Assembly: GCA_039985655.1 (NCBI GenBank) | Contig: JBDWSF010000018.1 | Location: 1-64,000 of the forward strand | Reading direction: 5' to 3' | Length of the DNA: 64,000 bases | Source of the DNA: Postechiella sp039985655 | GTDB taxonomy: Bacteria > Bacteroidota > Bacteroidia > Flavobacteriales > Flavobacteriaceae | Shown: piece after piece, positions 19,477 through 29,000 of the stretch | Layout: each line of letters begins with the position of its first letter | Position numbering within the stretch: the first letter of the stretch is position 1 | Translations under genes and position numbers: made by a program | The notes under the pieces: generated by a model | Seen by the model: the letters and a program-made list of their open reading frames with translations, nothing else | Told to the model about the DNA's origin: nothing | Database searches by the model: none

Positions 19477-21525
19477 ATGAATAGACTAATAACATATCTG
19501 TTTTTAATATTTTCTTGTATTGCATTTTCTCAAGAAGATTCTTTACAATTTAAAATTGGTAATATTCAAAATAAAATCAAACTATCAGAGGGTGCTGATA
19601 AATTATATCTCCTCGATAGTTTAGCTGAATTAATAAGGTTCAAAATAAAATATGAGTATGATACAATAGTAAAAGAAACAGTTGATTATGCCTTTGAAAT
19701 GGATTCCATTCCTCTAGGGCTCAAGCATACAAGGAATTATATCTATTATCTTGTAAACAAAGTGGGGAAAACTGATGAAGCAATTAGGTTTTATAATGCT
19801 TTTTTAAAAAGAAAAATTGATACTACACATTTCAGTAAATCAAACCAAAAAGCTTATGCGAGACTTCAACTCGTGATAGGAGATGCGTATTATTTTTCTG
19901 GTAAGATTAATGGGTCTATTCCTTTTTATGAGACGGCTGAACGATTTTCCTTAAAGGCTAAAGATACTTTTAGATATTTACTGGCTAAAGATTATAAAAG
20001 CACATCATATGGCGATATAGGAGATTATGTTTCTGCCTCTAAGTCATACAAGGAAATTGCAGAACTAGCAAGAAAAAGAAAAGATAGCTTTCGAGTCGCT
20101 AGTGCGAGAAGTGGATTGGCAACTATATATAGCAGAATGGGCTTTTTTGATGAGGCAGAAATCTTGAGAGAAGAGAATATTGACTTTTATGAGTCTGTAC
20201 ATGAGTATGATGCCGAAAGGGGCCATAAAAGATTAATAGCTGTTTATTCTAATGCCTCCATCGATGCCGAAAAAAAAGGGGATCATCAAACGAGAATTAA
20301 GCTTCTAGACAAAGCTCTAAAGCACATGGATGAACCAGGGGTTAATAAGATTCAAAGGCCTCTCCCTATTTATGGTCTCACTCGAGCATACGCTGAAATT
20401 GGTGATATTCCTAAGGCAAAATACTACTTTAACGAGATGGAAACTAAGTATAAAATTCAAAAGCCTATTCCTTATCATTCGCAGTACATGGAAGCAAGTG
20501 TAATATATTATATAGCCATAGAAGATTTTATTAATGCTAGAATAGCTGCAGAAAAAGCGTTAAAGCTATTTGAGACTGCTAAAGCCGTTGATGGTATTTT
20601 TGAAACTAAGGAAAAATTAGCTGAAATCTATAAAGAATTAGGAGAAATAGGGAAGTCGTATACGTATTATGAAGAAGCTAACAAATTAAGAGACTCAGTA
20701 CAGAGTGTGCAAAAATCGAATGCCTTATCCTATTACCAAACGTTATACGAAACAGAAAAGCGAGATGCGACTATAGATAATCAGAAATCAGAAATAGCAT
20801 TATTAGATGCACAAAACGAAATAAAAAAATATTGGTTGCTATTTGGAGGATTAGGATTATTGGCTCTGTTTTCAATAATCTATTTAACACGTTCTCAAAA
20901 ATTTGCTGTTACTAAACAAAAATTACAAGAACAATTTTCGCAAGATTTGATAAACGAACAGGAAAAAGAACGCACACGTTTATCAAGAGAGTTGCATGAT
21001 AGTGTAGGTCAAAAATTAATGTTGTTATCTAAGCAAACCAAAAATTTAGGGCATGCTAATATGGAAAATTTAGCAGATACCACATTAGAAGAAATACGAA
21101 GCATTTCTAGAGGTCTGCACCCATCAAACCTTGAACGTTTAGGATTATCAGAAGCCATCAATGCATTGGTTTACAATATTAATGCAAATACAGATTTGTT
21201 TTTTACAGAAGAGTTGGATAATATTGATAATGTATTATCTAAAGAAGCAGAGTTGCATCTTTATAGAATAATCCAAGAAACATTAAGTAATATTGTAAAA
21301 CACGCAGATGCTAAAGCCGTTAAAATGAATATTAATAAAACAAAATACGCTGTTGAGGTTTTAGTAAGCGATAACGGCAAGGGCTTTGACTTTGAAACAA
21401 AGTTTAAAAGTATGAGCCTAGGTCTAAAGACTTTGTTTGAGCGCGCTAAAATATTAGACGCACAGATGAATTTAGAAAGTAAAGTAAATAAAGGAACTAT
21501 AATGACATTAAATATTCCTATTTGA
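19477..21525 (+). CDS. TPR sensor histidine kinase 3 (HisKA_3/NarX type)
   Basis: The 682-residue third paralogue starts 9 bp after kinase 2. It shares the signal peptide of kinase 2, carries its own set of TPR repeats, and has a span around YWLLFGGLGLLALFSIIYL. The kinase has RELHDSVGQKLMLLSK (His507), IIQETLSNIVKHADAK and DNGKGFDF. The segment before the membrane (YYQTLYETEKRDATI) is almost invariant among the three, marking the transmission module. The stop is followed one base later by the response-regulator ATG, so translation is probably coupled. Confidence 0.94.
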   Translation: MNRLITYLFLIFSCIAFSQEDSLQFKIGNIQNKIKLSEGADKLYLLDSLAELIRFKIKYEYDTIVKETVDYAFEMDSIPLGLKHTRNYIYYLVNKVGKTDEAIRFYNAFLKRKIDTTHFSKSNQKAYARLQLVIGDAYYFSGKINGSIPFYETAERFSLKAKDTFRYLLAKDYKSTSYGDIGDYVSASKSYKEIAELARKRKDSFRVASARSGLATIYSRMGFFDEAEILREENIDFYESVHEYDAERGHKRLIAVYSNASIDAEKKGDHQTRIKLLDKALKHMDEPGVNKIQRPLPIYGLTRAYAEIGDIPKAKYYFNEMETKYKIQKPIPYHSQYMEASVIYYIAIEDFINARIAAEKALKLFETAKAVDGIFETKEKLAEIYKELGEIGKSYTYYEEANKLRDSVQSVQKSNALSYYQTLYETEKRDATIDNQKSEIALLDAQNEIKKYWLLFGGLGLLALFSIIYLTRSQKFAVTKQKLQEQFSQDLINEQEKERTRLSRELHDSVGQKLMLLSKQTKNLGHANMENLADTTLEEIRSISRGLHPSNLERLGLSEAINALVYNINANTDLFFTEELDNIDNVLSKEAELHLYRIIQETLSNIVKHADAKAVKMNINKTKYAVEVLVSDNGKGFDFETKFKSMSLGLKTLFERAKILDAQMNLESKVNKGTIMTLNIPI

Positions 21526-21526
21526 T

Positions 21527-22174
21527 ATGAATAAAAAAGACCTTACAATAGTTATTGCAGACGACCATCCTATGTTGTTAAAAGGATTGAATAATGAATT
21601 AGTGGCTAATGGCTATAATGTTCTAGCACAGGCATCCAATGGTATACAAGCCTTAGAGCTCATATTAAAATTGCAACCAGATATTGCATTGCTAGACATA
21701 GATATGCCCATGCTTTTAGGTTTTGAAGTCATTAAAATGGCGAGAGAAAAAGGATCTAAAACAAAATTCATCATATTATCTTTTCATAAAGAGTCGTATT
21801 ATATAGTACAAGCTAAAACATTTCAAATAGACGGCTATCTTTTAAAGGAAGATGGTTTTTTTGAAATAGACCATTGTATTGATGAGGTCCTAAAAGGAAA
21901 TGTGTATTTTAGTAAATCAATTAACGATAAGCCTCTAAGTATAGCTAGTGAAGAGCTTAAGCGTCTTAGTTTACTCACTTTATCTGAAACAAAAATATTA
22001 AAACTTATTTGCCAAGAAATATCGAATCAAGATATTGCAGATTCTTTATCTTTATCTATAAGAACTATTGAAAAACACCGTAGTAATATCATTGAAAAAC
22101 TGGGGCTTAAAAAAGGGAATAATGCGCTTACAAATTGGGCTTTAGTGAATAGAAGTACCATTTTATCTCAATAA
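21527..22174 (+). CDS. NarL/FixJ-type response regulator
   Basis: The 215-residue regulator has a receiver domain (acidic pair in IADDHPM, phospho-acceptor Asp57 in LLDIDMP, conserved Lys in YLLKEDG). A LuxR-type helix-turn-helix follows from about residue 145 (LSETKILKLICQEISNQDIADSL ... RTIEKHRSNI). It closes the operon with the three kinases and is the only full regulator in it, so it is the natural acceptor for all three. I infer that it binds the dual dyads at P1-P4, because NarL-type dimers bind short inverted repeats and tandem dimers a fixed helical spacing apart; binding itself is not shown. Confidence 0.95.
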   Translation: MNKKDLTIVIADDHPMLLKGLNNELVANGYNVLAQASNGIQALELILKLQPDIALLDIDMPMLLGFEVIKMAREKGSKTKFIILSFHKESYYIVQAKTFQIDGYLLKEDGFFEIDHCIDEVLKGNVYFSKSINDKPLSIASEELKRLSLLTLSETKILKLICQEISNQDIADSLSLSIRTIEKHRSNIIEKLGLKKGNNALTNWALVNRSTILSQ

Positions 22175-22176
22175 TA

Positions 22177-22244
22177 TACGTGCTGGTACGTAATTATTAC
22201 GTGTTAGTTCTTATAGTGTATATTAATTTTAGAACATACATTGC
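22177..22244 (+). promoter_or_regulatory. dual-dyad promoter P2 of the degenerate receiver gene
   Basis: The dyads TACGTGCTGGTACGTA (22177-22192) and TACGTGTTAGTTCTTA (22198-22213) are 21 bp apart. A -7-like TACATTGC (22237-22244) lies 23 bp after the second dyad, exactly as in P1. It is 28 bp upstream of the ATG at 22273 and immediately behind the response-regulator stop. Confidence 0.7.
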
Positions 22245-22272
22245 ATTATATGAATTATGATAGGAGTAAGGA

Positions 22273-22641
22273 ATGCAAATTGTATTAGCTCACAGTAATA
22301 AAGAATATGTAGAGCAATTTAAACTATTCTTTTTTAAAAATGGCTTTACAAATATTCATGTTTTTTATGATGGTTTTGAAGCTTTAAGTCACATTATACG
22401 AAATCGTAGCCAGTTAGTAATTCTTGAAGAAGAGTTACCTGGTCTAAATGCGGCAGATATGAAGATGGCACTGACTTTTAAGGGTATTAAATCTAAGTTT
22501 GTAATTTTAGGGTCTAAAGACATAAAATGTCATAAAACATGCATAGTACAATCCATTAGCTATAATATAATTAAAGGTTTTCCAGCAAAAAAGATATTCT
22601 CTAAATTAAAAACAGAACTTATGTTGAATAACGTAGGTTAA
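22273..22641 (+). CDS. stand-alone degenerate receiver (pseudo-receiver) protein
   Basis: The 122-residue protein has the length and fold pattern of a single CheY-like receiver domain, with no output domain. The usual acidic pair is replaced by His7-Ser8 (VLAHSNK). The phospho-acceptor Asp is replaced by Glu52 in VILEEELPG. Ser81 and Lys101 still occupy the switch positions. It therefore cannot be phosphorylated in the normal way, and the Glu may mimic the phosphorylated state. It has its own dual-dyad promoter, so it is expected to be made when the adjacent regulator is active, perhaps as a feedback component acting on the kinases or regulator by protein contact. Confidence 0.75.
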   Translation: MQIVLAHSNKEYVEQFKLFFFKNGFTNIHVFYDGFEALSHIIRNRSQLVILEEELPGLNAADMKMALTFKGIKSKFVILGSKDIKCHKTCIVQSISYNIIKGFPAKKIFSKLKTELMLNNVG

Positions 22642-22694
22642 TTGATTTTTAACTGATTATAGGACTTCTAGGTCTTTTATATGTAAAGGCCTAG

Positions 22695-22874
22695 ATAAAT
22701 TTATATACTGCCTCTTATTTTGTAACTATTTACGATTTAAATGGAAGACTAGTGTATCAGGCGTTAAACTATAGAGATTCTAGTATAGATATATCCTATT
22801 TAGAATTACGGATGTATCTGGCAGCCATCTCTAATACTCAAAGCATAGTAAGAAAACGATTGATGAAAGACTAA
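22695..22874 (+). pseudogene. orphan T9SS type A sorting-domain tail
   Basis: This 59-codon open frame without a usable start codon reads VTIYDLNGRLVYQALNY and ends RKRLMKD before TAA at 22872-22874. Those are the usual features of a T9SS C-terminal sorting domain (xxIYDLxGRLVY ... basic C-terminus). The frame upstream is closed by TAG at 22692-22694. It appears to be the last part of a lost exoprotein gene. The only doubt is chance similarity, which I consider unlikely for 50 in-frame residues. Confidence 0.6.
22702..22717 (+). promoter_or_regulatory. solitary dyad resembling the P1-P4 operator
   Basis: TATATACTGCCTCTTA matches P1 dyad 2 at 12 of 16 positions and shares TACTGCCTCT with P4 dyad 2. 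No convincing partner dyad lies 21 bp upstream and no -7 element lies 23 bp downstream, so it is probably an operator left over from a lost gene or a bystander. It overlaps the start of the orphan sorting-tail frame. Confidence 0.4.
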
Positions 22875-22902
22875 AAGTAAGAATACAAATTTACTTTAAC
22901 TA

Positions 22903-22976
22903 TTGGTGTACTAAGGGGTGAACACCAAATGGTTAATAGTAACCTCCTTATCAAAAAGATAGGGAGGTTTTTTTGT
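22903..22976 (+). terminator. hairpin plus intrinsic terminator
   Basis: Hairpin 1 pairs TTGGTGT (22903-22909) with ACACCAA (22922-22928). The terminator stem pairs AACCTCCTTATC (22941-22952) with GATAGGGAGGTT (22958-22969), 12 bp with one G-U, followed by a T run. It ends transcripts coming from P2 or from the remnant and insulates P3. Confidence 0.8.
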
Positions 22977-22986
22977 TTTATGTATA

Positions 22987-23054
22987 TACGTACCAGTACG
23001 TAATATTTACGAGCCACTTCGTATTTTATAAATTAATGCTTGGAGATATCTTGC
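22987..23054 (+). promoter_or_regulatory. dual-dyad promoter P3 of the giant adhesin gene
   Basis: The dyads TACGTACCAGTACGTA (22987-23002) and TACGAGCCACTTCGTA (23008-23023) are 21 bp apart. A -7-like TATCTTGC (23047-23054) follows after 23 bp and lies 24 bp before the ATG at 23079. P3 has the most symmetric copies of the motif in the window. Confidence 0.72.
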
Positions 23055-23078
23055 ACATGATTTAAAAAACCAAAAAGA

Positions 23079-26000
23079 ATGAAAGCAAAATTCCCCTTAA
23101 TCCTAATTCTAGCCATATTCAGTTTATGGCAAACAAACAGTAACGCACAATGTGATGCAAACAATGACTTTGTACAATGGGGAGATTCCAATTGGTATGA
23201 TATTGATATCCCAAATGATAGCAGGCCCGATAATGTAGGGCAAACCTTTATTGCGACCTGTACGGGTCCTATAAGAGGTACTACATTGGTTACCGACAAT
23301 GTTCGTGGCGGAAATATTGGTGGCGTGTCAATGACTGCAGAGTTATGGCTAAATCCATTCAGTTCTAGTAGAGTTTTAATGGCCTCTCAAACACAAGATA
23401 TAAATTTTCATACTATAGAAGGTTCTGATGAAGAAGATTATTTTCCTTTTTCAAGTCTACCACAAGTAACTGCAGGAGAAGAATATGCTGTAGTTTTTAC
23501 GTTAAACGACACGCAATACACGGTAGGAGTAGATGTTCAATTAAGTAATTTTTATCCAGAAGGAAACTTTATCCGTGATTGGTCAACTACAGGAACTGGA
23601 AGTTGGGATCTGCGCACACGTGTGCATTATGAAGATAATGTAGCTCCAGAGGCTAATTGTAAAAATATAACACGTGCTTTAGATGCCAATAATACGCTGC
23701 TGAATCTTAACGCAACTGCTATAAACAATAATTCAACCGATGCCGATTCTGGCATTGCTACTCGCTTTATTAGCAAAAGTACTTTTGATTGTAATGATGT
23801 TGGTTATAATTCTGTAAGATTAATAGTTACAGATCAAAATGGAAATTCAGATGTTTGCGAGTCTGTTGTTTTTATTACTGATGGTAATGATCCCGTTTTA
23901 ACCTGTCCAGGTGATATGACAGTAACTGCAGATTATGAAACTGGTACTGCCATCGTAAACTATGCAGATGTCACTTATGATGATTGTACTTTTGAATGGG
24001 CTGATGGCTTCGATTTTATAGGTACCCACGATGGTAGAAGTTATTTCGTATCACACACTCCTTTAGTGCCAAGTGAAGCTTTTGCAAATGCAGAACTTCA
24101 AGGAGGACATGTAACTACTGTTATAGATGCAGAACATAATGAGTGGCTTAGAGCAGCAGTAAATAATCAAGGTCTTACAAACGAAGACATCCTGATTGGA
24201 TATAATGATGTTACCCAAGAAGATACTTTTGTATGGCACAATCCTAATGGAGGATCTACCTACGAAAACTGGGCAACCTTAGAGCCTAATAATTCAGGTC
24301 CAGGTGCAGGTGAAGATTATACAATCATGAACGGTGGTGGTAGATGGAATGATGTAAATAATAATACCGCAAGACATTATATCTTAGAGAAATCTGAAGC
24401 AAATATTAGACAATCATCAGGTTTAGTTTCTGGAAGCGAATTCCCAGTAGGTACAACCATAAACTATTTTTCAGCTACAGATGCATTTGGAAATACAGGG
24501 AACTGCTTTTTTATTGTTGAGGTACTTCCGGCTCCAATAGAAACGACTGTAGTACTAGATAATGGAGAACTAATAATTACCGATGTTCTAAATGAATCTA
24601 GCGATCAAATAACGTTTTCTAGTGACGGCACCACTTTAACTATCAGCGACTTAATAGATCCATCTGTTAGTGGCGGACCAACACTCGTTGATCTTACTAC
24701 AGTTACAGTGCCATTGGCTAGTATTACGAATGGTATAGTGTTTAATTCGGGTAATGGAGGTAATACTGGATTCAATATCATCACTTTTGCCAATGATTTA
24801 ACACTAACAGGAGTTGATAACGATATAACTCTCAACGGCCTAAGAGGCTATGTACAAACTGGCAGCATTAACATTGAAGGTGATTTAACAATTAATGGTA
24901 TTGGTTTCGGCTTAACCCTATTTGGTTTCGACTTAACCCTAGGTGAAATCACGGCAAATAATTTAAACATAGATGGTGTAGACAGAATCCTTGATGAATT
25001 AGGTTCGCCATTAACGATATCAGGAGACACGCAATTGCTAGCAGCAGATGGTATTAATATAGAAAATTACGGAGCATCACACACTTTTGTTGGTGAAGTA
25101 AATTTAACATCTGGTGAATTAATTTTCTCTGCAGGAGCAGATACTACTTTTGGAGACATAAATGCCACAGACCAAGGTGTTGGTGTATCGCACACTTTAT
25201 TAGTATCTGGAGGCGATATTACTTTTAATGGAGATGTTACTATCTTAGGAAGCAATGCAACCCTAAATGTTGTTGGTGTAGAAAATATTACGCAAACAGG
25301 AGGTGGTATTGAAGCACCTAATTTAATCTTTAAAGGAACTGAAAATACCGCAGTAAGTATAGATAATAATAATAATAATAATATTCAGTCATTAGAAACC
25401 ATAAATTTTTTCGAGGCTCTCGGCTCCACTGCTGTGGATTTAGGATCATTGTCTTATACAAATACAACCAATATGGTGTTAGGGACTATAGATGTTAATG
25501 AGTTCAACATTACGGCACCTCAATTAGACTTTGAGCCAGGTGTTACTAATATCAGAAAGCGAGGATCTGGTGTAAGTAACTTTAATGCAAATATTGATGT
25601 GATTAACGGTACAGGTACGGCCAGTATTAACCATAATGCAGGTACCATCAATTTTAACGGAGACACAAACGATTTTCTATCTCAAATGACCTATGTTGGT
25701 CTGCCAGAAACCATTACAAATATTAATAGTTTAACAACAGACTTTCCCGCAGGAGGTCCTAACAGACTTTTTACTTTTGGTACCTTAAATGCTACAGGAG
25801 CAATAGACGCTGGAGATATAGATATTAATCTTTTTAACGGTGCTAATTTTTCATTAAATACAACGTCACTTACTGGTGTTCCTTATGTACAAGGAGCCCT
25901 TACAAACATATCAGGTGGCGCTAAAATTACTCCAGGAGGAGGAACCACTGGTTTAGAATATAGCTTTGATGACCTGACTATAAATACAGGAGCAACTTTT

Positions 26001-29000
26001 GCGCCATTTATCGAAGGAACAGGAGTTTCTGAATTTGATAAACTAGCAGTAAACGGAACCCTTACTTTAGACGATGCCAATTTAGCACCTACTGGAGGTT
26101 ACGTTATAGGACCAGATGACGAGTTAATTATTATAGATAATGATGGTACTGATGATGCTGTAGTTGGTACATTTAATGACCTCCCTGAAGGTAGGGAAGT
26201 TATATTTGGCGATTTTGTAGGTATGATAAGCTATGAGGGAGGTGATGGTAATGATGTAGTGTTAATACCTTTGCTAGATACTGAAGTAAACCTTACAGGT
26301 GGCACTCTTACTATTGAAGATATTAATGGAGGTCTGTCTAATGATAATATTACATTGTCTAATGATGGCACTACATTAATCATATCTGATTTAATTGCAC
26401 CAGTAAAAATAGTTGGTGCTGTAACACCTGTTACAGAAACATCAGTCTCTGTACCACTAGCTTCTATTACTAACGGATTTCAGTTTTTATCAGAAGGTGG
26501 TGTTGATAGCATAACGATAAATAATGCGTTAACATTAAGTGGTTCAGATAATTTTTTCATAGCCGATAATATTGATAACTATACACAAAATGCAGCTTTA
26601 ACTGTTGGAGGTAGTATATGGTTAAGCGGAACGGATACTTCTAATATTCTTTTTGGTGAGATTACTGCAAGTAATTTAAATCTGATAGAATTTAATAACG
26701 TAGACGATTCTGATGGAAAAAGACTAAATATTTCTGGTCAGGTAAGTATGAGAACTTTAGGTACCGTAAATATAGATAATGGTAGCGGAAATGAAAGTGA
26801 CCATTTCTTTGGCGGTCTAGTAGATATAGAGGCTGCTTTGGTTTCTAATTTTACTACTGGTTCAGATTTGAGTATAAGTATTAGGACCACAGCAACAAAT
26901 GGTATAAATAATATCATCGCATCACCAGGTGCTATAACAGTTTCTGGTACTACTACTACAGCAGGAGATTCAGATATAAACCTATCGGCAACATCCATTA
27001 CTCAGTTAGCAGATGTAACAATCACAACCGATGAATTAATAATTACAGCTAATGGTAATAATCCTACTGTAGAATTATTAAATGCTACAAATGATATTAA
27101 TCTTTTAACTTCAGAAACTCTTTTACAGAGTTTATCTATTACCGATGTTGATGATATTGAATTAGGAGATATTACGGTAGATGAATTTACTATTACAGCA
27201 CCAACAATAAACATGACAAGTGAAACTGATTTTACAAAAATAGGAGTAGGAGTAGGTAACTTTGTAGGATTTTCATTTTCTAATGAAGGTACAGGATCCA
27301 TAACACAAAGCGGTGGTACTATCATTTTTAATGGAGATACCGTTTTATTTGGAGGAATTACCTATAATGGATCATCAGGTACAACTACAAAGTTTACTGG
27401 TGGACAAACCTTTATAGGTGATAATTTTACCTTTGGTACTTTATTAGTTGAAGATAGATTTGTTATAGAGGCCTTAGATGAGTTTAATCTATTAGATGAG
27501 TCTAATGTAGTTACCGTATTAGATCAAACTATAGTAGGTAATGATGTTGGTCCAGATTTCATTAAAATATTTGGTGGTTATGGAACATTTACAGGAAGCC
27601 CTACAACGATTTCTACAAATGGAGAAATATTGCCATTCACATTTGGTAGTTTAACATTTGAAAATGATCTAAGAATAGAAAATGGTGCAAAATTTAATGC
27701 GCAACTCTTTGGAATAGAATTAGATGATTATTCAAGGATAAATGTTACAGGAACCGTAACATTAGACAATGCTGAATTAGATGCATCTTTCAATATTTTA
27801 TCAAATCTTGTTGGACCTGGCTTTGAACTTGTGATTATTGATAATGATGGCGTAGATCCTATTGTTGGAACATTTAATGGTTTTCCAGAAGGGTCAATGA
27901 TTGAAACATCGCAGTTTGGAACTATAAAAACAGGAACGCTATCTTATACTCTTGGAGATGGAAATGATTTCGGTTGGAAATATGATGACGTAGTACCAAC
28001 TGCTGTATGCCAAGATATTACAATAAACATTGAAGGTTCAGAAATCATTACAGTTACTGGAGATCAATTAGACGGTGGTGCTACAGACAATACAGAGATA
28101 ACTGAAATTCTAATCGATGGACAGGCTTCTTTAGACTTTACTTCTGCCGATATTGGAGATCATGAGGTAACCATTACGTTTGCAGATACTAATGGCAATA
28201 CATCAGAATGTATGGCTACTATAACATTAGTTCCAATTGGAATTACTGTAAGTCCAAAAGTGTATTTACAGGGCGCATTTTTAAATCCTAATCAAGGTGA
28301 GGAAGATTTAATGCGAGATGATTTACGAGTGGCTGGATTACTACCTACTGTTAGCCCTTATGATGATGCATTAAGAACAGACTCTTTAACATTTCTTGAT
28401 GGTTTTTTCGCAACTATTAATGACAATATCGTAGACTGGGTTTGGGTAGAACTACGCGATGCGACAGATAATACTAATGTTATAGATGGACAATCGGCCT
28501 TATTACAGCGTGATGGCGATGTAGTTGGTATAGATGGCGTTTCACCATTAAGTTTCAGTCAACCTGCTGATAATTATTACATAGTTATAAAGCACCGTAA
28601 TCATTTAGGTATTATGAGTAATAGTGCTATAGATTTAAATGGTACGGCTACTGTAGTAGATTTTACCGATGGAAGTACAGCTACTTACGGTTCAAATGCT
28701 CAGGCAACATTTGGTATGCCAACAGGTATTCAAGGTATGTGGGCTGGAGATGCAGATTCCGATGGTAATGTAAACTTTAGTTTTGACGGGAACAAAGTGT
28801 TGTTAGATTTATTGCTACATCTTAATAATACGACATTTAGTTCAAGTTACACAGAAGCAGATGGTTATTTAGATGCCGATATAGATCTTAATGGAAACAT
28901 ATCGCTTCAAGATGATTTAAATAATTTATTGCTAAACGTATTATTCTATCCAAGTAATACATCATTTAGTTCTTCATATGGTTTGTTTGATGAACAGTTA

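Larger units (their letters stand above)
22642..23078. other. 437-bp intergenic region: cassette remnant, terminator and promoter P3
   Basis: The region holds, in order, a 16-bp dyad-like site (22702-22717), an orphan sorting-domain tail (to 22874), two hairpins ending in a terminator (22903-22976) and the dual-dyad promoter P3 (22987-23054). The first 50 bases after the receiver gene show nothing recognisable. Confidence 0.65.

Noticed and set aside
24605..27325. Several minus-strand open frames within the giant adhesin gene
   Set aside because: They are short, mutually unrelated and antisense to a clearly coding frame, with valine- and proline-rich composition typical of antisense shadows.
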